Source of the DNA: Lepidurus packardi
Lineage: Eukaryota > Arthropoda > Branchiopoda > Notostraca > Triopsidae
Length of the DNA stretch: 64,000 nt
Assembly (NCBI GenBank): GCA_023053545.1
Contig: JAKZAN010000006.1
Location: 8,133,851 to 8,197,850 of the forward strand
Reading direction: 5' to 3'
The notes below the pieces were generated by a model. That model saw only the letters and a program-made list of their open reading frames with translations. It had not been told where the DNA came from and ran no database searches. Shown here in pieces: positions 36,884 through 48,834 of the stretch (position 1 is its first letter; every line of letters begins with the position of its first letter). Position numbers and translations under genes: made by a program.

Positions 36884-39800
36884 ATGGATTTTAACGAGTA
36901 CCGACGTCGAGGTAAGAGAAATTGATCCTTATAACGACTTCCCGCTTATACGTTTCATGCTTTTTATGTAACAATATATAATTGTTCTATGATTCACATT
37001 GCCCTACTACGCGGAGAATTGACCGCAATTTAGCAGTATTACTCTAGCTTTTTATTTTTAAGACTTCCGAAAGGAAACCGTGCATAATTGACAGTTTCTC
37101 CTTTGTTTGTGTGGGTTTTAATGTTTTTCATTACCTTTTTTTATGGGTTTTCAGGGAAAGAAATGGTGGACTACATCGCGGACTATTTGGAAAATATTCG
37201 CGAACGGAGGGTGTACCCAAACGTGAAACCTGGATATATGCGCGACTTGGTTCCGGAGTCAGCACCTGAAGAAGGCGAGGCTTGGGAAAATATTTTTAGG
37301 GATGTGGAACGAGTCATCATGCCAGGAGTAAGTGGTGGAGAGAAAAGATAACGCGTTATCCTTGCTCCCCAACATCTTGTATGTACAGTACATTCTTGGT
37401 GCAACGCAACAAGTGCACGGCTTCCCTTCGGAAAATAACCGTCTCTCTCTCTCTCTCTCTCTCTCTTTGTATATGGCACGCACGTCGCAAATGGGATACG
37501 TAGTCCATTAGCTCAGGATTAGTAGTATTTCCAAGGCGTGTGCCAGACTGTGATCTGCCGCTTGACTTGTTGTAAATCCTAGCCTAGCTCAGTATTCTCT
37601 CTTCACTTATTTAAACTAAGAAGTCTTAACTAAGGCAAATAGCCAAGTGCCCTGACTTGCTATTAGCATTCCATAAAACTGAAACGCGCTTTCTGTGGTT
37701 GTGGAGCGTACAAAATTTATGCGACAGGAATAACGTCGCTCCTATTCTTTCCTTTTTGTTCTTGGGGAATCCAATGGACTTACTCATGGATTGGTTACTC
37801 TCTATATGCGATACACCAAGCCAAATATCACTAATTCATTTTATTATGATCGTCAAACCAGACGCCTCGTGGCATTTAGCTTTAAAAGGAAAAAAAAGTA
37901 AAACTAGCGTTCGTACAAGTCAGGTTAGGCCTGGGGAATGTTACTATGATGAATGGAGGTGCATGTTGGCACTTAATGCGAAAGAATGGACTACTTCTTC
38001 CGTACAGAAATTTTCACTCGGTTTTGTGGTTTCCTAGTGTCGGTCGCGTGGCACATAATAATCCCTACCGGAACTGTATTTCTGGGCTAAATTTGCCACT
38101 CGTTCTGATCTAATGCAAAATAATTAACAAAGTGGTTGAGAACTCCAGGGGTGTTTACAACGCTTTTAGGTTATGAAACAAATGTGATTAGCAAGTTCAA
38201 TATCTTACATGAAATCGCGCTCCGCCTTATTCAATGCGTTTAATTGAGTTTTTATTTCTTTAACAGATGACGCATTGGCAAAGCCCGTACATGCATGCTT
38301 ACTTCCCAGCGCTCAACTCTTTCCCCTCTTTATTAGGAGATATGTTAGCCGATGCTATTGGCTGTTTAGGGTTTACTTGGGTAAGTCTACTGGGCTTAAA
38401 ATGTCCGATTCCCAAAAGGCGGCTTCTAAGGAAATTTCATGTGCTTTTCATTACCCCGTCGATTTATTAGGCTTCCAGTCCAGCTTGCACCGAATTAGAA
38501 TCCCTTGTTATGGACTGGCTGGGCAAAATGATTGGATTACCGGAAGCTTTCCTGCATACATGCAAAGGAAGCCAAGGAGGGGGCGTTATTCAGGTATTTT
38601 ATAATTTAGAATATATATGTAGTAAGTTTGGGGTAGAATATTTTGCTTGTGATTAGTATATATTTTACGTGCGCCCTATACAGTATTGAGAAGAGTTACT
38701 ACTATACATCTAAATTAACTGAATGACCAAGGCGGAGAGTTATCGATTGATTGACATGCGTCTTATTCGACACTGAATTTGTTCTCCTGTCCACGTTTCC
38801 CACCCTCGTGTAACGTTACCTAAACCCACTTGACATACTAGAGTATATGTATGTATGATGTTCAGGTACTATAGGCATGTGGAACTGATAGATGGGGAAC
38901 AAAAGCTTATATATTGTGGAGAAATATTGTTAGAAAACAAAAAGAGAAAAAAATGATAAAATTGCTGTCTAATTTCGTCTGCAGTTATTATTTCGTTATA
39001 ATTTAGTTTGCAGTTTCACTTATCGACAGCTTCCCGATACAACGCGTTTACACTTTTATTTACTGTAGACGACTGCAAGCGAGGCGACATTTGTGTCATT
39101 GTTGGCTGGGCGTACGGAAGCAATTCGTCGATTTAAAGACCAGATCCCGGACGTGGAAGATGCCGAAATTAACAGTCGTCTGGTGGCTTATTGCTCGGAT
39201 CAGGTAATTGCTTCGATCATGGTTGCTTCTCCTTTTTTTAATTACATTTTTTCTTTTCTCTCACCCAGGCTCATAGCTCTGTCGAAAAAGCGGGTCTGAT
39301 TGGTCTTGTCAAAATGCGTTACATCGAAAGCGACGCCAATTTAAGCATGCGAGGCGATCGTCTTTTGGAAGCCGTACTCAGGGATAGGGAAAAGGGGCTC
39401 ATTCCGTTTTACGTAAGTTGACATGTGCTTTTGTGTGTATGCATAATAGCAAGAAGACCCCTAAGGAAAGTGCTACAAGGGGGTAGCACATTCATGTGGG
39501 GAAAGAGAGCCAAAGTCTTTTGTGTCTAACTTTGATAAGAAATCAGACTTTAGTGGGAGCTGTGAGCCTATTCGGAAGCACCTAGAAAAGAAGTCCGGGG
39601 GGAACGACTATACAAAGTTGCATGACAAATGAGCCACATATTAATGTTTTGTATACAGGGTTTTATTGGGAACTGTTTATCAATTTGATAGGTCTCTCTC
39701 TTCTCTTGCAGTATGTAGGAAGCGGTATAAAGATAGCATGTAGGCCTGACAACCCTTATTTGCGACTTTCTGAGCAAGCGATCACTTTTGCTGTTGCGGT

Positions 39801-41948
39801 TATCCCCTTATTTCTATGACAGGAAAGCCCCAAGGACCTCATTATTAAACTGATAATGTCGTGTCGTCTGTGTCATTTGACTAAAAAGCCTTTTTTTATT
39901 TTATGTGTGCTGCGGAGTCGGCAATAAGGTCGCAGGCCGCTGTTGAAGTATTGAAAAGTCTTTTTTATTAATGATGCATAGGTCTGTGTCACACTGGGAA
40001 CTACAGGGGCTTGCGCGTTTGACAACTTAAAGGAACTGGGGCCGATATGTAAGTGTATCTCGTTTGTTAGTTTCTCGTACTGGACAAAATTAATATCTTT
40101 GTCTTATGGTTGTGATGTCTCAAAGGTCAACGGGAAGAATTATGGCTACATTTGGACGCCGCTTACGCCGGTACCGCTTTTATTTGTCCTGAGTTTCGTC
40201 ATTGGATGGAGGGAATAGAGTACGCGGATTCCTTAGCGTTTAATCCGTCCAAATGGATGATGGTGCATTTTGACTGCACAGCTATGTGGTTAGTATTTGT
40301 CATGAGTCGTTGATGAGCGGTAATTTATTATTATTTTTTTCTTGCTACAAATTATAAGGGTTAAAAATTCTGGTGCTTTACATCGTACCTTTAATGTGGA
40401 GCCGTTGTATTTGCAACACGAAAATTCTGGATTAGCAATAGATTACATGGTAGGTTTCAGGAGTCCCGCTTAGCCTTTGCTTGATTTACGCATTAATTAC
40501 TTGTGCCTACAGCATTGGCAGATTCCGCTCAGCAGACGGTTCCGTGCTCTGAAGCTTTGGTTTGTGTTACGAAGCTTTGGAGTGGCAGGATTGCAGAAAC
40601 ATATCCGCCAAGTAATCAGTTTTTCATCTCTTGACGCCCGATTACACTTTCTTTGATTGATGATTAAGAAACTTTCACTTGATATGACAATAATAGTGTT
40701 GTTCACCTGTTATATTAGGGCGTCCGCTTGGCGCAGAATCTCGAAGCTCTCATAAAAGCGGACAATCGTTTCGAAATTCCAGCTGCTCGTCACTTAGGAA
40801 TGGTCGTCTTCCGCCTCAAAGGTGCTAACGAATTAACCGAAAAGTTGTTGAAAACCATCAACAGCTCTGGCAAACTGCACGCTGTTCCCGCAGCCCTGAA
40901 AGTATCCTTAATATTTTTTTCTTAAGGTTGACAATCCCTTGAGTAAACTTTATTTCTCTATTCATAGGGGAAATATGTCATAAGGTTTACGGTGACCTCC
41001 ACTCATACGACGCTCGACGACATTAAGCGAGATTGGGAGATTGTCCGTTCCACTGCCACGGAAGTCATAGCTGTTATGCAAGCTTTGCATGGACACTTGA
41101 GCACAGCTGGAGATGATCAACTCGAGGACAGCGAAGAAGCTAGCTCGGGAGAAGGCACACCACCTAAAGCTGCTCGTGTCCCTTTAGTAGGTACGTTAGT
41201 CACTCAACAGTGCTAGTACCTACACGATTCGTTGTTCATTCATATCTACAGACAAGCTTAAGTTGTATTGTTAAATCTGCATAGATACGCGTAAGAATTC
41301 CAATTTCGGCACGAGTTTGTTGCTTTCCAATGCACCCATGTCACCCAAGATTGTGAACGGTAGCTTTGCCGCTATTTTTGATACCAATGATGTGTTGTAT
41401 GAATTCGCCAAGAAGCTGGCCCAGTATCGCTTAAACCCCAAGGATAGTCCAGGTACTTGTCGAAAGTATTAGCTTTCCCTTTTTTGCATGTTAAATAAAG
41501 TCTACTCCTACTTGAAAGCTATGCGTCGCCGCGTCCGTGGAATGATCATGTCCGGAAAGCAATATTCTTTGGATTCTCGTATGGATTTAGTTCAGACCTT
41601 CGTAAATCACACTCCTCTAAACGAGGGGGATATCCAGGAAGCTGACAGCCAATCCGATCCCGAGGAATCGTCAGAAGGTACGTGAGCATGACCCTTCGGA
41701 GAATTTCGAACTAAATGACGAGTGGTTGTGTAGAAAGCGCTACAGGTGGAGAAAACAGCCAAGTTCGTAACCGTTCCCATTCGGTGGACGACACAGGATC
41801 GCATCCTCGTGTCACTGTAACTCCAGCCAGGCCTCATGCGATCGCTGAAGATGCTGAGGCTGCTTCATCTCCAGAAAGTGAAACGTCATCTTACATTAAA
41901 AATGACCGTCTTTGTCATCATTGTGGCAAATCCCTTCCAAGCAACTGA
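36884..41948 (+). CDS. HDC: Histidine decarboxylase (PLP-dependent)
   Basis: Model: join(36884..36911,37155..37327,38267..38380,38471..38593,39069..39203,39269..39412,39982..40048,40126..40288,40359..40449,40513..40611,40719..40901,40968..41190,41285..41452,41519..41677,41734..41948), 694 aa. It makes histamine, the photoreceptor transmitter of arthropods. The N terminus [38 protein letters not shown] is, from memory, nearly that of Drosophila Hdc. Catalytic landmarks: His193 stacking on PLP ([12 protein letters not shown]), Asp272 ([11 protein letters not shown]) and the Schiff-base Lys304 ([11 protein letters not shown]). HDC is favoured over DOPA or tyrosine decarboxylase by [29 protein letters not shown] and the post-catalytic segment [12 protein letters not shown]...NGSFAAIFD...[18 protein letters not shown], which insect Hdc shares. 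The acidic Ser-rich tail ends in a CHHC motif. All 15 exons keep phase. Confidence 0.96.
37442..37466. repeat. (CT)n microsatellite in HDC intron 2
   Basis: About twelve CT dinucleotides lie in the 939-base second intron of the HDC model (37328-38266). Otherwise that intron has no recognised content; a 126-codon frame at 37657-38037 shows no domain. Confidence 0.9.
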
Positions 41949-42429
41949 TCTATACTTTCTCTTTAAAAGTAAACTCTCGAAAAAGGGATTGAAGTATCCA
42001 GAGGGCAACGAATACTTATTTACTATTGCTATTACTATTATTTTGTTATGCTTGGAAAAGATAAACTTATTCTATGCTAGTTAGTCTTGCCGTGTCAACC
42101 TCGAGTTTCAGTTCAGTTGTGAGTACTTGCTTTAACCCGAAAAAATTACCACACCGTAGGTTGTTTCCTCAGAGTCGTTATGATTTGCAAATTTTCAAGG
42201 TGTGGGCAGCTATTCTAGTCGGAACTCGATTCTTAGATGTTACAAAGAGTTTATTCTGGTCAGTATTCGATTTATGTCGTGTCCCCTTCTGAGCAATATA
42301 TTACAGCAATGTTAGCAAAACTCTTGTTTATTCTACGATTCTCGGTTAAACTCAAACCTGTAATACCAAACAGGACACCCGGCAAAGTAATTTCTTTAAG
42401 GGAATGCTACAAAACGGACTTTTGATACT
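41949..42429. other. Convergent 3' gap between HDC and P5CR
   Basis: The two stop codons face each other across 481 AT-rich bases, which should contain both 3' UTRs. No other feature was seen. Confidence 0.6.
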
Positions 42430-43617
42430 TCACAAGCCCTGCTGTTGGGCTTTCTTTGCGGCAGCTTCAACGGCTCCAATTAACGCTGCACGGAAGCCCG
42501 CTTTCTCTAAACTATGCACTGCTTCAATAGTGGTTCCTGCCGGTGAGCAAACGTCATCTTTCAGCGATCCCGGGTGACGACCTTAGAAAGACCTATATTA
42601 CTTTCCTATAGCTTTTCATACATTTTTTTTAGACAAACCGGTCTCCAACACCATTTTGGCTGACCCCATTACGGTTTGGGCAGCAAATTGAGTAGCTATT
42701 GAGCGTGGGATACCCATTTTTACAGCACCGTCTGATAAGGCTTCAATAGCCATGTATATCTGGGAAAGAAAACTATACTTGCAGTAGGCGAACGATGCGT
42801 GTCAGCGTTTGGTAATTACATAAGCAGGGCCACTGCCATGAAGTCCAGTGAAGGCATCGATTTGGGATTCAGAAACTTGTTGGCAAATACCTACGCTTTT
42901 GAATATAGCTTGCACTTTCGGGCCATCGACTTCCCTCGCCATTAGACCCATACTGTAAACTGCAAAAAAACACTGTAGGAGCGGGTGACTTTCTTAAACG
43001 GTTTTAATACCAGCGGCCCCTGCTCCTACCAGGGCTGGTGTATTGGGCATCACACGGACAACAGGTGGTACGAGATTAGCAAATTGAGCAGCAAGAGCCT
43101 ATTCAAAAGAGTGGTAGGGATCTGTGTGACAGTGACATTGATTTTACCTTCTCAATCGTGTCAAGCCTAATCCCACTCATGATGGAGATGAACAATATAT
43201 CCCTAACATCTCGCGGACTTGGAATGTGAAGACTATGCACGACAGAAGCAAATAAATGTGGTTTCACAGCGAAGATTACGATGTCGCTCTCCTTCAAAAT
43301 ATCGCCTTTATTTAATTGAAATTAATAAATTGCAACAATGCATTTATTATGATAAAATGTTAGACAGTATTCTACTACCGTTTACGGAAGTAGTCTTAGA
43401 TCCCCATCGCTTCCAAGTTTCCACCATACTACCATTAGGGTCGCTGGCACACAGTTGATCAGGCTGCACCAATCCTACCAAAATATAGTACCGGTATTAT
43501 ATTTCTCTTAGAATTATACATTGGACAGTTACCAGACTGAATCATTCCGTTTCCCAAGGCTTGAGCCATATTACCAGCTCCGATGAAACCAATCTTTGCT
43601 CCTTTAAAGTAATCCAT
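42430..43617 (-). CDS. PYCR: Pyrroline-5-carboxylate reductase
   Basis: Model: complement(join(42430..42581,42639..42759,42820..42959,43011..43098,43148..43305,43379..43474,43533..43617)), 279 aa, normal for the family. It catalyses the last step of proline synthesis, reducing pyrroline-5-carboxylate with NAD(P)H. The N-terminal Rossmann fold begins [19 protein letters not shown], with the glycine-rich dinucleotide loop at residues 10-15, and continues with [11 protein letters not shown]. The signature region of the dimerisation domain includes [42 protein letters not shown] and [20 protein letters not shown]. The protein starts directly with the fold and has no presequence, so the cytosolic PYCR3/PYCRL type is more likely than the mitochondrial type. 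It is head to head with UNC-45 across 522 bases. Confidence 0.95.
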
Positions 43618-44139
43618 GTTCTGAAGTAAACTTATTCTAATTTATGCCAACTATATATAGTAATTTTGCTGAAGCGCTATTTACTACTTGACGATGTTCC
43701 TAAGACGTGAATGTGGAAATGCAGTTATCAAAGGGAGGTTCGAATTCAGCGCGTTTCTAACTCTATATCCCACTCCCGTTTGTACTTCTGCCATCTAGTC
43801 AAACACATGGCAAGTGTTGAAAGTGATTCTTTGCTCCAGAATCCAAAAATAGTTATATTTCACCAGACAAGTCTCTTCGTGAATATTCTAGTTAAACGTG
43901 CAAGCAAGCCAAGCCTGTAAGTATAAAAGTAGTGGAGGTCCTGCATGTGCAAACCTTCTGTATCTGTAACGCATACTCAGTTCTACCAAATCGATAAAGA
44001 ATTCGGCTCAGCAAAAGGTATCGTTATTTTATTCGCTCATCTTATGTACCGGTGTATCTATTGAAGAAACAACAAACTTATTGTCTATCTTATTGGTTTC
44101 TTAAAATTTAATAGAAATGTGTGTGTTTCGTAGACCTAA
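43618..44139. promoter_or_regulatory. Head-to-head promoter region P5CR / UNC-45
   Basis: The start codons diverge across 522 bases, so both promoters or 5' UTRs should lie here. A GGTTCGAATTC at about 43737 resembles a tRNA B box, but no matching A box or cloverleaf was found. No TATA box could be assigned. Confidence 0.5.
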
Positions 44140-47100
44140 ATGGTTCAGAATTCGGCGCCCTCTACTCCGCAAATGGAAGCTGATAATAAAGACGTGACGA
44201 AGAAGTTGAAAGAGGAAGGCAATGCAGCCTTCAATAAAGGAAATTGGGATGAGGCACTTTCTTACTATACAAAAGTAAGCCAACAATATTTAAATTTAAA
44301 ATTATTAAGTCGTATATCATATGTATTACAGGCCATGACATTAGTAGACAGTGATTCGATAGACAAAGCAGTTTTACACAAGAATAAAGCAGCTGTCCTG
44401 CTCAAAATATCGAACTTTGACGCAGCTGTTAAGGAGTGTGACGCTGGTAAGGAAAAATTCTTAATGACAGGTTTTGTGTAACGCGTTTCTTTCATTTATA
44501 GCCTTGGAAATAACTCCGAATGACCCGAAAGCCTTGTTTCGTCGTTGTCAGGCATTGGAATCCTTGGAAAGATTTGAGGAAGCTTATCGCGATGCTCGAA
44601 AAACTTTCAGCTTAGAGCCCACCAATAAGTCCCTCCAACCGGTACTGAAACGCCTTCATGAAATAGTTCAGGATAAGGTAAAATTTTCTAGTCATAACTG
44701 GATAACTTAACTTTCATTACATTCAGCTGTTTTATTAAGATTGCCAAAAATAGTCAGATGGGCAATAAAGTGCAACAGATGTTCTCAATAGTCTTCGATA
44801 TAAGCGCACTGAAGGATAAACGTGAAACTGCCATGAGCAACATCCTCGTTCTCGCCAAAGAAAAAGCCGGTACGCTTTAATACCATTAAATTCCTTCTAA
44901 CATCTGTTCCTTTGTACCTTGCTGTCGCTTTAGGAGCGGAAACCATCTTTAAAGAGGGATTTGTCTTCAAATTTGGGAGTTTGGCCCGTATTGAAAAGAA
45001 CAGCGATGTTCTAATGAACGGCATTCGCACAGTTGGTCAACTTTGCAAAGATAACGAGGAAAGGGTAAAACCTCACCCTTGAACTGTCGTGAATCGGCTG
45101 ATAAATTCTTCGACGTTTTTGTAGACAAAAGGAATTTTGAGAGAACTGGGAATTCCTTTCTTTTTGGAACTCATTAATACCCGCCATGAAGAGCAGATTA
45201 ATGCCACACAGTACGTACTGCAGGCATTGATCAATACTTTGAGCGGAATGGATCTTAAAGACGACAAGAAGCCTAGCAAGGAAAAATGCGATGGTAAATA
45301 ACACGGCTTGTCAAATAAGTTGAAAAGATTAAATAGAATCCGTTTACGTAGCCAATCGCAAAGAGTTGGATTCGCTTTTGTCCTCTTTGGTTTACTGTTG
45401 TACAAGTCGTACTTTCACCGGACTAGGCCGTGATGCTGTTTTGGAGTTACTCATGCGTAACTGCGATTCTCGTGTGTTGGATTGGGCCGAGCGCTTAGTG
45501 GATGTTAATGGTATTGTATTGTTAACAATCACAAGGAAAATGTTTTTAGCGTGAATTTGTCTCTACAGGAATTCAGCGTTTAATGGAAGTTGCCAGCGAG
45601 CTCAAAGAAGTTCCTTACGAATCCGCTATGGAAATCACGGAAAATACTCGTACGACGGTGGCTTTATGCCTTAATCGCGTGTATGATGCAATGTACTACG
45701 AGCAGGCCAAAGAACGTTTTTCAGCCAAAGTGGACCTCTTTATTCAGTAAGTAGGGAAAAAGCTCCTTGTACATTATTTACTTTAATTTTCTTTTACTGA
45801 ATAGGGAGAAACTTCGAGGGCCTGATATGGAAAGTAAAATCAGAGTTGCAGCTGCTATTACGACGCTACTTTTAGGCCCAGTGGATATTGGCAGTTCTAT
45901 TATCTCGACTTCCGGAATTCTGGAGATGATTTTAGTGATGGCTAATAGTGGTGACTTTTTGCAGCAAGTATGAAAGCCTCTTAGTTCTGTAGAGTGTATT
46001 AACGTTTATAATAATGATGCTTGCTAGAAAGTGGCATGCGAAGCTATCATAGCCGCGGCAAACAAGAAAGATAAAGCGAGAGGAATTATTGCCCAAGGAA
46101 CGAATATCCTCAAAAAGTTGTACAGTACTGGAAACGATAATATTAAAGTAAGTGATAAATTGCTTAGTTGAAAGAGGATGTCGAGGTTAAGTTGCTTATA
46201 TTCAGGTGCGAGCTTTGGTGGGCTTATGCAAACTGAGCAGTAGTGGCGGTACGGATGCGTCTATTAAGCCTTTCTCGGACGGTTCAGCAACGAAGTTGGC
46301 TGAGGCTTGCCGAAGGTATTCATAAAAATTTATTTCTCTTATGGTTTTTTAAAAGAGGATATCCATTTGAAAGGTTTTTGATCAATCCCGCCAAAGATAA
46401 GGACATGCGAAAATGGTCTGTCGAAGGCCTTTCCTATTTGACGCTGGATGCGGAAGTGAAAGAAAAGCTAACTGAAGATAGAAATGCTTTGCAGGCCATG
46501 ATTGAATTAGCCAAAGTAAGGACAACGTGTTATCCTACCCTTTTTTTTTTTTTTTTTTTTTTTTACTACATTGAACTTCCTTTTAAAAGACAGGAGACAT
46601 GTCTGTCGTTTATGGCGTGATAACCACTTTAGTCAATTTAACCAACTCTTATGACAAACAAGAAGTCATTCCCGAGATGCTTGAACTAGCCAAATATGCT
46701 AAGCATCACATCCCGGAAGAACACGAACTGGATGACCCCGATTTTATCATGAAACGGCTTGAAGTGACTCTTTGAACGCTTAAAACTGATAGAAAACTGA
46801 ACTAATGTTTGTTTCTTGTGGCATCCAATTGTAGATTTTAGCAAAAGAAGGGGTAACCAGTGCTTTGGTAGCGCTTTCTAAGACGGAAAGCCCAAACAGT
46901 CGTGAATTGATAGCTCGAGTCTTCAACGCGATTTGTGAACAACAACATCTTCGCGGTATAGTCGTAGCTCAAGGCGGCGCTAAAGCTTTGATTCCATTAG
47001 CCCTAGAAGGAACGGATAATGGAAAACGAAGAGCGGCGCAAGCTTTAGCTCGGATTGCAGTCACGAGCAATCCGGAAGTGGCTTTCCCTGGACAACGAGT

Positions 47101-48037
47101 AAGCCGGAAAATCCGTCTATTTTCCTGTACATGAACGTATTGTGTTTGGCATAGAGCTGCGAATTGGTTCGTCCTTTATTAGCGTTGCTCCATCATGAGT
47201 GTACTGCTCTGGAAAATTTTGAAGCGCTAATGGCATTGTGTAATTTGGCGTGCTTAGAAACGTCACGCAAAAGGTACATTTAACGATTAAGTTACGAGAC
47301 AAAACTAATTGGTCAGTTTTGTTAACTTTTTTAGGATTATAAAAGAACATGGAGTTAGTAAGATTGAATCTTACATGTACGAAGATCATGAGATGCTTAA
47401 GCGAGCAGCTGTACAAGCCATGACCAATTTGTTACTTGCGGAAGAAGTTTGTTTTAGAATTTACTTTGCTTTCGTAGCACTGAATGACAAAGTTCCTTAA
47501 TTTAGGTTGTCAAAATGTATGAAGGAGAAAACGATCGAACTAAGTATTTGGTGGTATTATGCATGGATGAGGACGTCGAAACGGCCAAGGCTTCGGCAGG
47601 AAGTTTGGCTATCTTGACGTCGTCGAGTAAGAAGGCTTGCGAGAAAGTTTTTGATGTAAGTTCAACCTTTTTCTGGAAAAAGTAGACAATGGTGAATGTA
47701 ATTGTCTTACGGTCTTAGTCGAGTCAATGGTTAGATGTCATAAGGTGCTTGACGACGCATACGGATGATGATATGAAACATCGAGGAACTGCCATATGCC
47801 ACAGTTTAATTGCTGCATCCAAAGAGACAGCCCAGAAAGTGGTTGAGACTGACATCCTGGAAGTTCTAATGGTTCTCAGCAAAATAGGTACAGATTTGCC
47901 TGTCAAAAATTTAGGTTTGTTCCTATATTGTTTAATTTCTAGACCTTCCGGAATATAAAAAGATCAATGCTCTGGCAGTGGCTTGCTTGGAAGAAGCAGA
48001 GAAGTATAACTTGATTGCAAAGCCCGATGAAGCCTAA
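44140..48037 (+). CDS. UNC45: UNC-45 myosin chaperone (TPR + UCS)
   Basis: Model: join(44140..44274,44332..44446,44502..44677,44740..44869,44934..45064,45125..45293,45337..45510,45569..45746,45805..45967,46028..46147,46206..46315,46374..46515,46590..46763,46835..47098,47155..47273,47335..47446,47506..47655,47719..47887,47943..48037), 941 aa (human UNC45B 931). It folds the myosin motor with Hsp90 and is needed for thick filaments. Residues ~18-130 form three TPR repeats ([60 protein letters not shown]) that bind the Hsp90 tail. The rest is armadillo-like central and UCS domains: [56 protein letters not shown] and [19 protein letters not shown]. Nineteen short-intron exons all keep phase. Intron 1 is 57 bases and stop-free. 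An AATAAA at 48417-48422 may end the transcript. Confidence 0.95.
46541..46564 (+). repeat. Poly-T tract in UNC-45 intron 12
   Basis: A run of 24 T lies inside the 74-base intron 46516-46589 and forms most of its polypyrimidine tract. Length is likely variable and error-prone. Confidence 0.9.
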
Positions 48038-48834
48038 ATCTTGATTAGCAATTCGGTACTATGGAAGTAAGGTTAACCAATAGATGCTTCCGGATCATTT
48101 TTTAAACTGGCTTGACTGCAATTTTACTACTATTTATTACCAAAGTCTTCAAAATACTTCAAAATGATTGAAGTAGATTTAGTTATTGTCAAACGAATGA
48201 ATGCAATCTTTTACTCGTGCAGGGTTTTGTGTATTCATTATTGACATGTGTGCCTTTTTAGTGACCCATTACAGATTTAGTGTTTTGGTCTTTGTCATTT
48301 CATCCTTCATTATCATTTCAAAGTATTTGTGGACACTTGTCTGCAATAATGTCTGCAATTGAAAATTAGTGCCTACAATTTAGCACGATAGATGGCGAAA
48401 GATGCCAAAGAGTCGAATAAAGACAAAGCACATCCTAGGTTTTATTTTATTCAAGTATAAAAGCTTATGTCTTCTAAGACAAATTACTTACTACGCTTTT
48501 GGGTTTCGTATTCAAGAAGTAAAAAGTTTTCAGTAGTTTTGAAGCCTAATAGCTTAGACAATGAAGCCCTAACGAAGGACTGCTTAGTTGGTCAGGCTAC
48601 GCCATCAGATTCAGGCTCGCGCTTGCTCCGCCGTCTTTATCATTGTGTTGTACGCGAGCTGTCATGTGTGTTGGACGTTGACAACAGGCTGTGAGTAAGT
48701 TATCACAACTCTCGTACGAAAAATGTATTGGTCCAGTAGTGTTGAGTGTCGTGTGCTTTGCGTGGATATAAGATGGTAAGAAAAGGAGCAGTGCTTTTCA
48801 ACAATTGAGTGTTTTCGCATTGGGATTTAGAACC
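48038..48834. other. Gap between UNC-45 and the netrin receptor
   Basis: This gap contains the UNC-45 3' UTR, with AATAAA at 48417-48422, and the promoter or 5' UTR of the netrin receptor. A 75-codon frame at 48467-48694 has no domain. Confidence 0.5.

Noticed and set aside
37657..38037. 126-codon frame inside HDC intron 2
   Set aside because: It lies between two HDC exons that join in phase, and shows no domain.
43730..43760. Possible tRNA B box (GGTTCGAATTC)
   Set aside because: No A box at the proper distance and no acceptor-stem pairing could be found.
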